The notes beneath the pieces are model-generated. The model was not told the DNA's origin and searched no databases. It was given only the letters and a program-made list of their open reading frames with translations. The position numbers and the translations under genes are program-made. This document shows positions 28,939 through 36,783 of a stretch of 64,000 nucleotides of DNA, in pieces (the first letter of the stretch is position 1; every line of letters begins with the position of its first letter). Source of the stretch: Pseudomonadota bacterium (GTDB lineage: Bacteria > Pseudomonadota > Alphaproteobacteria > Micropepsales > Micropepsaceae); NCBI GenBank assembly GCA_018241025.1, contig JAFEEQ010000011.1, positions 310,001 through 374,000 of the forward strand, given 5' to 3'.

Positions 28939-30074
28939 GTCGGGGCTCCGCTCTTGTCGACGACCACCTTCACGTGTTCGCCATTGGTGACGAATTCCTG
29001 GCCTTGCGTGATCACAGCCGCGCGGTCCGGCAAGCCTGCGATCCACATGCCGTCAGGACCGTCGCTGAGGATCTGTATCGGAACGAATTTAACGACGCCT
29101 TTTACGACGATGCGGACACCGACCGCTCCATCGTCGTCCAGGACGAGGATGCCGGGGGAGATGTGCTGTGCCTTCATCTCGCGCACGGGTATCTTGATGT
29201 CGACGCTGACGCCGTCGCGCAGCTTGGCGTCGGGATTGGGGAGCGTGACTTCGACGCGGAAGGTGCGGGTTGCGGGGTCTGCGCGATCGGCAACAAAGCT
29301 CACCCGGCCCGTCACGGTCTCGCCCGTGACGAGGGTCGCGGTCGCAGTGTCGCCATTCCGGATCTGTGCGACCTCCTGCTCCGACACCGCACCGATGGCA
29401 AGGAAGGGCTCTGGCGCGATCACCAGTTCACACTTGTCGCCCGGGCGCATGTAGTCGCCGACGTTGACATAGCGGTCGTCGACGAGGCCGTCGAAGGGCG
29501 CACGAACCTTGGTGTTGCCGAGCGCGACCTGCATCGTCGCGAGCGCCGCGCGCGCCTGGGCATAGGCGGCCTCGGCCTGGGCGAGCTGGGTCTTGGAACG
29601 GAAACCCTGCTTGAACAGGTCCTGCGCGACCTCGAGTTCCTTCTTGGTCTGCGCGACCAGCGCGGCGGCCTGCTGGACCTTGGCGCCACGGTCGTTGAGC
29701 TTGATCTCGCAGAGGATGTCGCCCTTTTTCACGTGGTCGCCCTTGTCGAAGCGGATAGCTTCGACCACACCCTCGACCTCGGCTCGGACATCGACGGCCT
29801 GCTTGGCCTGGGTGCGGCCACGGACCGTAATCGCCGCATCGCGCTTGGTCGCGACCAGCATGGCAACCCGGACCTGGGAGACCTGGTTCGACGCACCGAG
29901 CCCGGTATCGTCCTGCGGCTTGGCATGGCTGGTAAACTGTCCGCTCGCAACCCAGAGGACGACGACGACCGCAATACCGGCCGCCCACTGATAGGCCGGC
30001 TTCATGCGCAGCCAGAATCCCGGCATGACGCGTTCGTAGAGGCGGGCGATGGCGTCGGCGATAGATCTGAACAT
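28935..30074 (-). CDS. RND efflux periplasmic adaptor (membrane fusion protein)
   Basis: The 379-residue product links the RND pump to an outer-membrane channel. It has an N-terminal membrane anchor near residues 30-50 (AAGIAVVVVLWVASGQF), a split lipoyl (biotinyl-like) domain (VRAEVEGVVEAIRFDKGDHVKKGDILCEI), a helical hairpin with the repeated AQAEAAYAQARAALATMQ pattern, and beta-barrel segments (VRAPFDGLVDDRYVNVGDYM). It sits between padR (14 bases upstream) and the permease (four-base overlap). The anchor shows no lipobox. Confidence 0.92.
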   Translation of the reverse strand: MFRSIADAIARLYERVMPGFWLRMKPAYQWAAGIAVVVVLWVASGQFTSHAKPQDDTGLGASNQVSQVRVAMLVATKRDAAITVRGRTQAKQAVDVRAEVEGVVEAIRFDKGDHVKKGDILCEIKLNDRGAKVQQAAALVAQTKKELEVAQDLFKQGFRSKTQLAQAEAAYAQARAALATMQVALGNTKVRAPFDGLVDDRYVNVGDYMRPGDKCELVIAPEPFLAIGAVSEQEVAQIRNGDTATATLVTGETVTGRVSFVADRADPATRTFRVEVTLPNPDAKLRDGVSVDIKIPVREMKAQHISPGILVLDDDGAVGVRIVVKGVVKFVPIQILSDGPDGMWIAGLPDRAAVITQGQEFVTNGEHVKVVVDKSGAPT

Positions 30075-30088
30075 AGAGTGCTGCTCCG

Positions 30089-30619
30089 CTATTCCGCCGC
30101 CTGCGCCGGTTGGTTCTCGATCTCCGCTCTGTGGGTGCGGAGGAAATTCAGTGTCGCTTCGTAGACTGTGCGTCCGTAGTCCATGACGAAGCGCTCGCCA
30201 TCCGACTTGGATGCGTCGCTATGGCTGTTCAGATGCGCGAGCTTCTCCTCAACCTGACCGATGTAGTGATCGACCATGGCGGATACATGGGCTTGCGGAA
30301 GGAGGTCGGCGAAAAGCATCGCGAACACGAAGGGCGAACGGTGTCGGTCTTCCGGCAACGGCTTCAAAAGCGTGGCGACAAAAGCCGATCTGCCCACGGG
30401 CGTGATCGAATAGACCTTACGGTCCGGGCGCTTTTCCTGCGCCTCGGACCGGACCGACACGAAGCCTTCGTCGGTCAGGCGGCTGAGGGCCGGATAGATC
30501 GAGCCGAAGCTGGCTTCCACGAAATGCTCGTATCCGCCCTCTTCGAAGAGCTTTTTGATCTCGTACCCTGTGGCGTCGCCCCGGGTCAGAATCCCGAGGC
30601 AAATCGTCCGCACATCCAC
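30089..30619 (-). CDS. PadR-family transcriptional regulator
   Basis: The 176-residue protein has the N-terminal PadR winged helix (CLGILTRGDATGYEIKKLFEE, ASFGSIYPALSRLTDEGFV, KVYSITPVGRSAF), followed by a helical C-terminal dimerisation domain. PadR proteins are usually repressors relieved by binding a small molecule. The gene is the first of the padR-adaptor-permease operon. A near-perfect 21-base palindrome lies 18 bases upstream of its ATG, just after the likely -10 box, so autoregulation of the whole efflux operon is a strong inference. Confidence 0.92.
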   Translation of the reverse strand: MDVRTICLGILTRGDATGYEIKKLFEEGGYEHFVEASFGSIYPALSRLTDEGFVSVRSEAQEKRPDRKVYSITPVGRSAFVATLLKPLPEDRHRSPFVFAMLFADLLPQAHVSAMVDHYIGQVEEKLAHLNSHSDASKSDGERFVMDYGRTVYEATLNFLRTHRAEIENQPAQAAE

Positions 30620-30636
30620 GATGCGACCCCTGCCTA

Positions 30637-30657
30637 TCTATATTGGACCGATATAGA
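30637..30657. promoter_or_regulatory. Palindromic operator, probably for the PadR regulator
   Basis: Two ten-base arms, TCTATATTGG and CCGATATAGA, flank a single central A and match as an inverted repeat at nine of ten positions. The site is AT-rich in a GC-rich setting. On the minus strand it falls at the predicted transcription start of padR, where a bound dimer would block initiation. The binding protein is inferred from position only. Confidence 0.7.
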
Positions 30658-30664
30658 TCGACGC

Positions 30665-30692
30665 TATATATGTTCGCAGACGCAAAATTCAA
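30665..30692 (-). promoter_or_regulatory. Sigma-70-like promoter of the padR efflux operon
   Basis: Reading the minus strand, TTGAAT (30692-30687) is followed after 16 bases by TATATA (30670-30665). Transcription would start about seven bases further on, at the edge of the palindrome. The AT-rich -10 box stands out from the local GC-rich sequence. Confidence 0.6.
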
Positions 30693-30754
30693 GCGCGTGC
30701 CGCAAATTTGATCTGCGGCGCAGGGTTGCACACCGGGCAGGCCGGTAAACTAGT

Positions 30755-30778
30755 AAAAAGCCCCTAAATCACCGGGGG
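30755..30778 (-). terminator. Possible intrinsic terminator after the cold-shock gene
   Basis: On the minus strand, right after the stop codon, a short CCCC/GGGG stem with a nine-base loop is followed by CTTTTTA. The stem is only four G-C pairs, so termination may be partial. Confidence 0.5.
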
Positions 30779-31504
30779 TTAGAGCAGCTCGACCCGATCG
30801 ACTTCAACGCCCTTCTGGCCTTGGCGCGTCGAGTAGCGAATGCGCTGCTCGGGCTGGAGGACCTGGATGCCCGAGCGCCGGAGCGCGCTGGCATGGACGT
30901 AGACATCGCCCGACCCCGAGTCCGGCATGATGAAGCCGAAGCCCTTCTGGTCGTTGAAGAACTTGACCTTGCCTTCAACCATCGGTCCGGAAGGTCCGCT
31001 GTCGCGATGACCGCCGAAACGGTCCCCGCCGCCGAACCTGTCGCCGCCGCCGAAGCGATCACCGCCGCCAAACCGGTCACCGCCGCCAAAGCGGTCACCA
31101 CCGCCGAAACGGTCGCCGCCACCGAACCTGTCGCCACCGCCGAAGCGGCCACCGCGCCGTTCGCCGAAGTCGCGGCGTGGTCCACCGCCGCCGCCGCCGC
31201 CACCACCGCGGCCGGCGCTCGGATCGGCCGTGCTCAGATCGACGCTGTGAACCGCGACGACCTGAAGGCCGCGCGGCGAGTTCTGGAGGTCGCAGACGAT
31301 CGTCGCGCCCTGCGGCAGTTCCGAATGCCCCGCTGCCTGCAGTGCAGACGCATGGCAGAACGCGTCGCCGCCGTTCTCAAGCGTGATGAAACCGTAGCCC
31401 TTGGTGCCGTTGAACCACTTCACCGTGCCTTTTACCGACGCTTGCGCCAGACCACCGCGCGAGCCGCCACCTTCGAAGTTTGCCATGATGCCGCCGAATG
31501 CCAT
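30779..31504 (-). CDS. Double cold-shock-domain protein with an RG/GGD-rich linker
   Basis: The 241-residue product has two cold-shock domains that bind single-stranded RNA or DNA. The first covers about residues 24-90 (KGTVKWFNGTKGYGFITLENGGDAFCHASAL) and the second about 181-241 (EGKVKFFNDQKGFGFIMPDSGSGDVYVHASAL). Both keep the aromatic RNP1 motif (KGYGFI, KGFGFI). Between them lie a run of nine glycines and seven copies of the hexapeptide GGGDRF. Two-CSD proteins are common in Alphaproteobacteria; such a linker would be disordered and might promote RNA condensation. The start could instead be the ATG ending at 31486, giving MANFEGGG. Confidence 0.9.
   Translation of the reverse strand: MAFGGIMANFEGGGSRGGLAQASVKGTVKWFNGTKGYGFITLENGGDAFCHASALQAAGHSELPQGATIVCDLQNSPRGLQVVAVHSVDLSTADPSAGRGGGGGGGGGPRRDFGERRGGRFGGGDRFGGGDRFGGGDRFGGGDRFGGGDRFGGGDRFGGGDRFGGHRDSGPSGPMVEGKVKFFNDQKGFGFIMPDSGSGDVYVHASALRRSGIQVLQPEQRIRYSTRQGQKGVEVDRVELL
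31016..31141 (-). repeat. Seven tandem 18-base units encoding GGGDRF
   Basis: The linker of the cold-shock protein is an in-frame minisatellite. Each 18-base unit encodes Gly-Gly-Gly-Asp-Arg-Phe, and the units differ mostly at third codon positions. Unequal crossing or slippage would change the number of hexapeptides without breaking the frame. Confidence 0.9.
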
Positions 31505-31826
31505 GCCCTTCCGGAATACCCAGTTCCGCGCCGGTCGGTTCCGGTAACCGGAAGGCGCGTGCAGACATCATGCGCAAAACTAGGGTGAATCCGCAACAGG
31601 GGAGGGGTTGGAAGGCTGCGATGCGCAAGTCCTGACCGATAGCCGGCAAGTTCAGGCGATTGCAGAGCGACCCTGGTCTTCCGGGCGCGAAGTCATTGGA
31701 TTGCATCAAGCCCGAGATATGCGGCAGCAGGTTACCGGTCCCAGACGATTGTTGATCGGACGATGAATTCCGACGAAGCGTCGGACGCGATTGCTCTTTT
31801 TTGCTTCCGGAAGAACGTGTCCCGGC
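31505..31826. other. Intergenic region upstream of the cold-shock gene
   Basis: No gene is supported in these 322 bases. The 5' leader of the cold-shock gene holds a perfect palindrome at 31539-31553 (arms TTCCGGT and ACCGGAA around an A) and TTCCGGAA at 31509-31516. These could be an operator or a leader hairpin. Further out, TCCGAC/GTCGGA (about 31774-31790) forms a small hairpin with a T-run eleven bases later, too distant for a normal terminator. Confidence 0.5.
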
Positions 31827-32687
31827 CTAGCGGAGAAAGGCCAGCAAGATTTCGTTGACCCGCTCGGCCTCGTCATGGGCGACCCAGTGGGTCGCGTCGG
31901 GCAGGTAGTCCAGCCTCGCATCGGCACACAGCGCTTTACTTGCCTCGGCCAGGGCTGGCAGGGCGTAGCGATCCTGCTGGCCCCAAACAATTTGCACTGG
32001 AAGACGAATACTTCCCGGCGCTATCGGCTCGAACCGCCGGCGCAGCACGGCGCGGTACCAGTTGATCATGGCGGTCAGGGCGCCCGGCTGGGACCAGGCG
32101 GCCCGATAGAGATCGGCGTCAGCATCGCTCAGTGAAACCTTGGAGTCGCGAAGCGCTTGCAAGAGCCCATCGAAACGGCGCGCACGCATCAGCATCTCCG
32201 GCAGTGCCGGAATTCTGAACGCGCGCACATACCAGCTTGCCCGGCGCTGAACCGGATCGTTGTCCATCGCGTTTCGCCAGACCGCCGGATGCGGACAGTT
32301 GAGGACGGCAAGCTTCAATAGCTTTTCCGGGAAACGTGTGGCCGTCCACCATGCAGAGATCGCCCCCCAGTCGTGGCCGACCAGCCTGACCGGCTCTTTC
32401 GTATAGTGGGCCGCGAGCGCGACGACGTCGCCGGCGAGTTTGTCGATATCGTAATTGGCGACTCCGGCAGGCTTGTCGGAGAGATTGTAGCCGCGCTGGT
32501 CCGGGACGATCACACGGTAGCCCGCGCGCGCCAGCGGCCCGATCTGATAGCGCCAGCCATACCAGAACTCCGGAAAGCCGTGCAGCAGGATGACCGGCGG
32601 GCCATCGGCAGGGCCGGCTTCCGCAACATGCAGCGTGACGCCATTGCAGGGTCGGCGGGTGAAGGTGATCTCGGGAAGTTCGCTCAT
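31827..32687 (-). CDS. Alpha/beta hydrolase of the epoxide hydrolase / haloalkane dehalogenase group
   Basis: The 286-residue protein begins with an N-terminal strand, then the oxyanion motif HGFPEFWYGW near residue 36, the DQRGYNLSDKP segment, an Asp nucleophile in GHDWGAISAWW and the catalytic His in DATHWVAHDE near residue 267. The Asp nucleophile and HGFPE are characteristic of soluble epoxide hydrolases. Dehalogenases share the fold, and the two cannot be separated here. No signal peptide is present. It is divergent from a histidine phosphatase gene. Confidence 0.85.
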   Translation of the reverse strand: MSELPEITFTRRPCNGVTLHVAEAGPADGPPVILLHGFPEFWYGWRYQIGPLARAGYRVIVPDQRGYNLSDKPAGVANYDIDKLAGDVVALAAHYTKEPVRLVGHDWGAISAWWTATRFPEKLLKLAVLNCPHPAVWRNAMDNDPVQRRASWYVRAFRIPALPEMLMRARRFDGLLQALRDSKVSLSDADADLYRAAWSQPGALTAMINWYRAVLRRRFEPIAPGSIRLPVQIVWGQQDRYALPALAEASKALCADARLDYLPDATHWVAHDEAERVNEILLAFLR

Positions 32688-32748
32688 GTCGTTACACTGT
32701 TCCGGTCAGACGATAATGTCACCAGAGTTTCCGGCAATGAGAGAGTTC

Positions 32749-33294
32749 ATGTCGCGGATCGTCTTCGTGCGCCATGCCCGTCCTCGCATCGTCGAAGGCG
32801 TACCCTCCGCCGAATGGGAGTTGGATGCCGAGGGACGGCGTGCGGCAGAACTGCTGGCCGAAAGGCTCAGAGTCTATACCTTTCCCGAAGCCGTCTGCAG
32901 CCCGGAGCCGAAAGCGCTCGCAACCGCTCAGCCGATCGCCAGAAAGTTCGGCATTCCAGTGGTGATCGACGAGGGCCTTTCCGAGCATCAAAGGCGCACA
33001 GTCGATATTGTTTCGCGAGAGATTGCGGAGCGGAGGATTGCCGCGCTGTTCGACAATCCCGGCGATGTCGTATTCGGCGAAGAGTCTGCTGATGCCTGTT
33101 TCGCACGGTTTTCATGCGCCATTAAGAGTCGCCTTCCTTCGGAGAAGGATCTGCTTTTCGTGACCCATGGAACTGTTCTGACGATTTTTCTCAGCCGGGT
33201 TTGTGGCTTCGAACCCATGCCGTTTTGGCACAAGCTGGGGCTGCCCTCCGCGGTCGTGCTCAAAGGCCGCGAGGTCGAAGTGCTGAATCCCTGA
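32749..33294 (+). CDS. Histidine phosphatase family protein (phosphoglycerate mutase-like)
   Basis: The product of about 181 residues starts MSRIVFVRHARPRIVEG; the first catalytic block is RHA rather than the usual RHG, a common variant. The second catalytic His is in FVTHGTVLTIFLS near residue 140. This branch removes phosphate through a phosphohistidine intermediate; its substrate is not evident. I chose the ATG at 32749, preceded by GAGAG. An in-frame ATG at 32737 would add four residues. The gene has no obvious operon partner. Confidence 0.8.
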   Translation: MSRIVFVRHARPRIVEGVPSAEWELDAEGRRAAELLAERLRVYTFPEAVCSPEPKALATAQPIARKFGIPVVIDEGLSEHQRRTVDIVSREIAERRIAALFDNPGDVVFGEESADACFARFSCAIKSRLPSEKDLLFVTHGTVLTIFLSRVCGFEPMPFWHKLGLPSAVVLKGREVEVLNP

Positions 33295-33484
33295 CTTGAC
33301 ATTTTGCCGTGCACTGCCGATAAGCCGCGTCAATTGCCTTGCGGTCGCACGCGGCGCTCTTCGATAGGGCGCTCCCACCGCCGGCCCATGAAACCTCCGT
33401 TATCTCCAGATGTGCGTGGAAGACGGCAACAAGCCGTAGCAACGCGTGCATGCCGCACGTCTTTTGCGGTCAAGGACTATTGTT

Positions 33485-34744
33485 TTGAACACCACGACTT
33501 TCGAGGCGCTCGGTCTCAGCGAGCCGCTCCTGCGCGCGCTCGCCGAAGAAAACTACACGCAGCCGACTCCGATCCAGACACGCGCCATCCCGGCGCTCCT
33601 TGCCGGGCGTGACCTGCTCGGCATCGCTCAGACGGGCACCGGCAAGACGGCGGCCTTTGGGCTGCCGCTCCTCCACCATCTCGGCCAGAACCGCACGCCG
33701 CCGGCGCCGAAGGGTGCGCGCGCGCTGATATTGGCTCCGACCCGCGAACTCGCGGTGCAGATCGACCAGAGCCTCAAGACCTATGGCCGGCATCTCGGCC
33801 TGCGCCATGCAGTGATCCTCGGCGGCGTGAACCAGACGCGCCAGGTGAACGCGATGCGGAACGGCGTCGACATCCTTGTCGCGACGCCCGGCCGGCTGCT
33901 CGACCTGGTGTCCCAGAAGCACATCCGGCTCGACGGCGTCCGCTACCTGATCGTCGACGAAGCCGACCGCATGATGGATATGGGCTTCATCCGCGATGTC
34001 CGGCGCATCGTCGGGCTGCTGCCCAAGGGCCGCCATTCGATGCTGTTCTCGGCGACGATGCCCGACGATGTCGTCAAGCTGATGCACGACATGATGGGCG
34101 AACATGAGCGCATCGAGGTCTCTCCGCCGACCAAGACCGCCGATCGCATCGACCAGCACGTGATCCATATCGATCAGCGCAACAAGCGCGCATTGCTCGG
34201 CCACCTGCTGCGCGACGAGGCACTCAAGCGGGTCATCGTTTTCACCCGTACCAAGCATGTCGCGAACCGCGTGTCGGAGGATCTCGAGAAACAGGGCATC
34301 GCTTCCGATGCGATCCACGGCAACAAGTCCCAGAACGCGCGCCAGCGCGCCCTTGAGGGCTTCAAGTCCGGCAACCTGCGGGTTCTGGTCGCGACTGATA
34401 TCGCCGCGCGCGGTGTCGATGTCGACGGCGTGACTCATGTGATCAATTTCGAGCTGCCCAACGAGCCGGAGAGCTATGTCCACCGCATCGGCCGGACGGC
34501 GCGCGCGGGTACCGAAGGCGTCGCGATCTCGTTCTGCGATCCGGCCGAGAAGACGCATCTCCGCGGGATCGAGCGCCTTGTCCGCCGTACCCTTCCGGTG
34601 ATGGCGCACGATCTGCCGCCGGAAGACTTGACCCAGAACACCGGCGAGAACCGCAGGCCCAATCCGGAACATGTGCCTGGCGAGCGCAACTATCGCCAGC
34701 CGAAGCGCCGCTGGCGCCCGCGCAGTGGTCGCCGCGCCGCCTAG
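33485..34744 (+). CDS. rhlE: DEAD-box RNA helicase, RhlE type
   Basis: An ATP-dependent RNA helicase of about 419 residues, probably acting in ribosome assembly and cold adaptation. The motifs appear in order: Q-motif FEALGLSEPLLRALAEENYTQPTPIQ, motif I AQTGTGKT, Ia PTRELAVQ, II DEAD within VDEADRMMDMGF, III SAT, and the C-terminal ARGVDVDGVTHVINFELP and HRIGRTARAG. A short basic tail (RQPKRRWRPRSGRR) follows. The TTG at 33485 is the likely start: AAGGA lies eight bases upstream and the product then begins LNTTTFEALGL. An ATG at 33446 is the alternative. The stop shares CTAG with the opposing gene. Confidence 0.93.
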   Translation: MNTTTFEALGLSEPLLRALAEENYTQPTPIQTRAIPALLAGRDLLGIAQTGTGKTAAFGLPLLHHLGQNRTPPAPKGARALILAPTRELAVQIDQSLKTYGRHLGLRHAVILGGVNQTRQVNAMRNGVDILVATPGRLLDLVSQKHIRLDGVRYLIVDEADRMMDMGFIRDVRRIVGLLPKGRHSMLFSATMPDDVVKLMHDMMGEHERIEVSPPTKTADRIDQHVIHIDQRNKRALLGHLLRDEALKRVIVFTRTKHVANRVSEDLEKQGIASDAIHGNKSQNARQRALEGFKSGNLRVLVATDIAARGVDVDGVTHVINFELPNEPESYVHRIGRTARAGTEGVAISFCDPAEKTHLRGIERLVRRTLPVMAHDLPPEDLTQNTGENRRPNPEHVPGERNYRQPKRRWRPRSGRRAA

Positions 34745-35361
34745 GCGTTGCGGACAGCCTTCTCGACGTCGTCGAAGTTGAAGCGCGCGATCGGTTCGAG
34801 ATCGCGGATGACTGCTTTCAACTGCGCCGAGCTTTCCATTACGAAGTCGAAGCTGCCTTCGCGGCTGGTAGTCAGATTCGCAATACGCTGTTCGGCGTCG
34901 GCTTGCCGGGCTTCGGCGATCAGACCTTCCCGCAGCTGATCCTGCAGGCTGACGATCGTGCTGGTCGTATCGAAGATGCCGTCGATCGACATCGCAATCC
35001 GCAGGGTCAGCGTGTGAATACGGGCGCGCAGGTCGGCGCTGCGAAGGTCGTACAGAGTTTCGCGATTGCGATTGTAGATATCGATTTCGTTCACGGCCGA
35101 CCTGAACATGCGCTGGGTGATCGGGCCGTAGGGGTCGCCGATCTTCTTGGTGTCGGCGGCGAAGTTCAGAAGAATGTTCATCGTCGCGAGCACCTCGCCG
35201 AAGAACAGGGCTGCATTGCGCTCGCGCCGCCGCCGCTCCAGGTGCCACTCGAGCTGCGTCGCGGTGAAGCCGCCGATGGTCGCCAACAGGGCGCCGAGGA
35301 AGACGGCCCAAAGGGTCGAGAAGTTCTGGATGAAATCCATCTCGTCTGGTTTGAGCGCCAC
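34741..35361 (-). CDS. Membrane-anchored hypothetical protein
   Basis: I do not recognise the family. The 206-residue product has one N-terminal membrane span (TLWAVFLGALLATIGGFTATQL, about residues 16-37), a basic patch (EWHLERRRRERNAALFF) and a mostly helical, charged remainder. It could be a cytoplasmic coiled domain tethered to the membrane. An internal Met at residue 8 (MDFIQNF) is an alternative start. It converges on rhlE, with both stop codons inside one CTAG, and is divergent from the YaiI-family gene. Confidence 0.62.
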   Translation of the reverse strand: MALKPDEMDFIQNFSTLWAVFLGALLATIGGFTATQLEWHLERRRRERNAALFFGEVLATMNILLNFAADTKKIGDPYGPITQRMFRSAVNEIDIYNRNRETLYDLRSADLRARIHTLTLRIAMSIDGIFDTTSTIVSLQDQLREGLIAEARQADAEQRIANLTTSREGSFDFVMESSAQLKAVIRDLEPIARFNFDDVEKAVRNA

Positions 35362-35419
35362 CGTTTCCTCCCGCGTCGAGTCACTTTACAGGATCGGGTG
35401 GCGCTTTGGATCACCCGGC

Positions 35420-35893
35420 TTGCTCACCATTTTCGTCGACGGCGATGCCTGTCCCGTGAAGGACGAGGTCGAACGGGTCGCAACCCGGCATGGCCTCCCT
35501 GTCGTCATTGTCAGCAATGGCGGTCTCCGGCCGAGCCGCAATCCGTCGGTCCGTCATGTCGTCGTAGGTTCGGGCGCGGATGCCGCCGATGACTGGATCG
35601 CGAGTGAAGCCGGCGCGGGCGATGTCGTGATCACCGCGGACATCCCGCTGGCGGGACGCGTGCTCAAGGCGGGTGCCGTAGCGCTCGGTCCGAATGGCCG
35701 TCCCTTTACGGCGGACAATATCGGTACCGCGCTCGGCATGCGCGATCTCCATAAACACCTACGCGAGGTCAGTGGCGCACCGACATACAACGCCGGATTT
35801 ACCGGCAGGGATCGTTCGCGGTTTCTGGGCGAACTCGAAAACACCCTGCAATCGCTGCGCCGGCGCTTTCCCGCGCAGCCCTCGCAAGAGTAG
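35420..35893 (+). CDS. YaiI/YqxD family protein (DUF188)
   Basis: A small PIN-like protein of unknown function, about 157 residues. The opening LTIFVDGDACPVKDEV and the motifs VVIVSNGG, DAADDWIASEAGAGDVVITADIPLA, LGPNGRPFTADNIG and DRSRFLGELENTL define the family. The only in-frame start near the conserved N-terminus is a TTG at 35420. No Shine-Dalgarno sequence is clear, so the start is the weak point. It precedes a dioxygenase gene by 23 bases in the same orientation and may be co-transcribed with it. Confidence 0.85.
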   Translation: MLTIFVDGDACPVKDEVERVATRHGLPVVIVSNGGLRPSRNPSVRHVVVGSGADAADDWIASEAGAGDVVITADIPLAGRVLKAGAVALGPNGRPFTADNIGTALGMRDLHKHLREVSGAPTYNAGFTGRDRSRFLGELENTLQSLRRRFPAQPSQE

Positions 35894-35916
35894 AATATGT
35901 CCATCGGAGAGGCCTC

Positions 35917-36741
35917 ATGAAGGTCAGACGCATCGCGGATGCTCTGGGTGCCGAGGTAACTGGGATCGACCTTTCGGGCGATCTGCCGGCGGATGCCATT
36001 GCGGAATTGCGCCGCCAGTGGCGCGAGCGTCTCGTTCTCGTATTTCCCGGGCAGGATCTCCCGCCGGCCGCTTTCGACGCTCTTGCACGGAAGCTGGGCG
36101 AACCGATGGACTACCCCTATCTCAGAGGTATCGAGGGATTTCCGAAGATCACCGAAGTTGCGAAGCTGGAAGGCGAAGCGGTGAACTTCGGCGGCATCTG
36201 GCATTCGGATACGACATATCTGCCCGAGCCGCCTGCGGCGACCATGCTGCTTGCGCGCGAGGTTCCGCCATCCGGTGGCGACACGCTGTTTGCAAACCAG
36301 TATCTCGCCTACGAAGCACTCACCCCGGATTTCCGGGCCATGATCGATCCCCTCCGTGCCGTCAACACTTCGGCCAAGCGCGAGACCAGCCGCACCCGGG
36401 CCGACCGCATGCGCGATGCCGGCAACGGCGACGCAGCGGATGTCATGACTGCGGTACACCCTGTTGTGCGAACGCATCCGGAGACGGGACGCAAGGCGCT
36501 CTTCGTAAATCGCGCTCATACAGCGTGCATCGAAGGCTGGAGCGAAAAGGAGAGCGAGCCTCTGCTCGGTTTCCTGTTCGAGTACCAGACCCAGCCGGAA
36601 TTCGTCACGCGCATCTGCTGGAAGCCCGGTACGCTGGCGCTGTGGGATAATCGCTGCACGCTACATCTTCCGTTGAACGACTACCAAGGTTGCCGCAGCG
36701 TCATGCATCGCATCACGCTGAAAGGCGATGCTCCGGTTTGA
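35917..36741 (+). CDS. TauD/TfdA-family 2-oxoglutarate-dependent dioxygenase
   Basis: The 274-residue enzyme uses Fe(II), oxygen and 2-oxoglutarate to hydroxylate a small organic acid. The facial triad is visible: His and Asp in WHSDTTYLPEPP near residue 95, and the distal His in LWDNRCTLHLPLNDY near residue 248. The 2-oxoglutarate Arg follows in SVMHRITLKG. The start MKVRRIADALGAEVTGIDLS is typical of the family, which includes taurine, 2,4-D and alkylsulfate dioxygenases. No sulfonate-uptake genes are nearby, so the substrate is open. Confidence 0.86.
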   Translation: MKVRRIADALGAEVTGIDLSGDLPADAIAELRRQWRERLVLVFPGQDLPPAAFDALARKLGEPMDYPYLRGIEGFPKITEVAKLEGEAVNFGGIWHSDTTYLPEPPAATMLLAREVPPSGGDTLFANQYLAYEALTPDFRAMIDPLRAVNTSAKRETSRTRADRMRDAGNGDAADVMTAVHPVVRTHPETGRKALFVNRAHTACIEGWSEKESEPLLGFLFEYQTQPEFVTRICWKPGTLALWDNRCTLHLPLNDYQGCRSVMHRITLKGDAPV

Positions 36742-36783
36742 ACTGACTTGATTGCCGGCCGCATGCGGCTCAGGCTTGCGCGC

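Noticed and set aside
31016..31141. Short regular repeats as a CRISPR array
   Set aside because: The units are contiguous 18-base coding repeats without spacers.
31774..31802. Hairpin plus T-run as a terminator
   Set aside because: The T-run begins eleven bases after the TCCGAC/GTCGGA stem, and neither adjacent gene ends there in the right direction.
33470..35311. A 613-codon minus-strand frame across rhlE
   Set aside because: It is antisense to the whole helicase and has no recognisable domain; GC-rich codon bias keeps it open.
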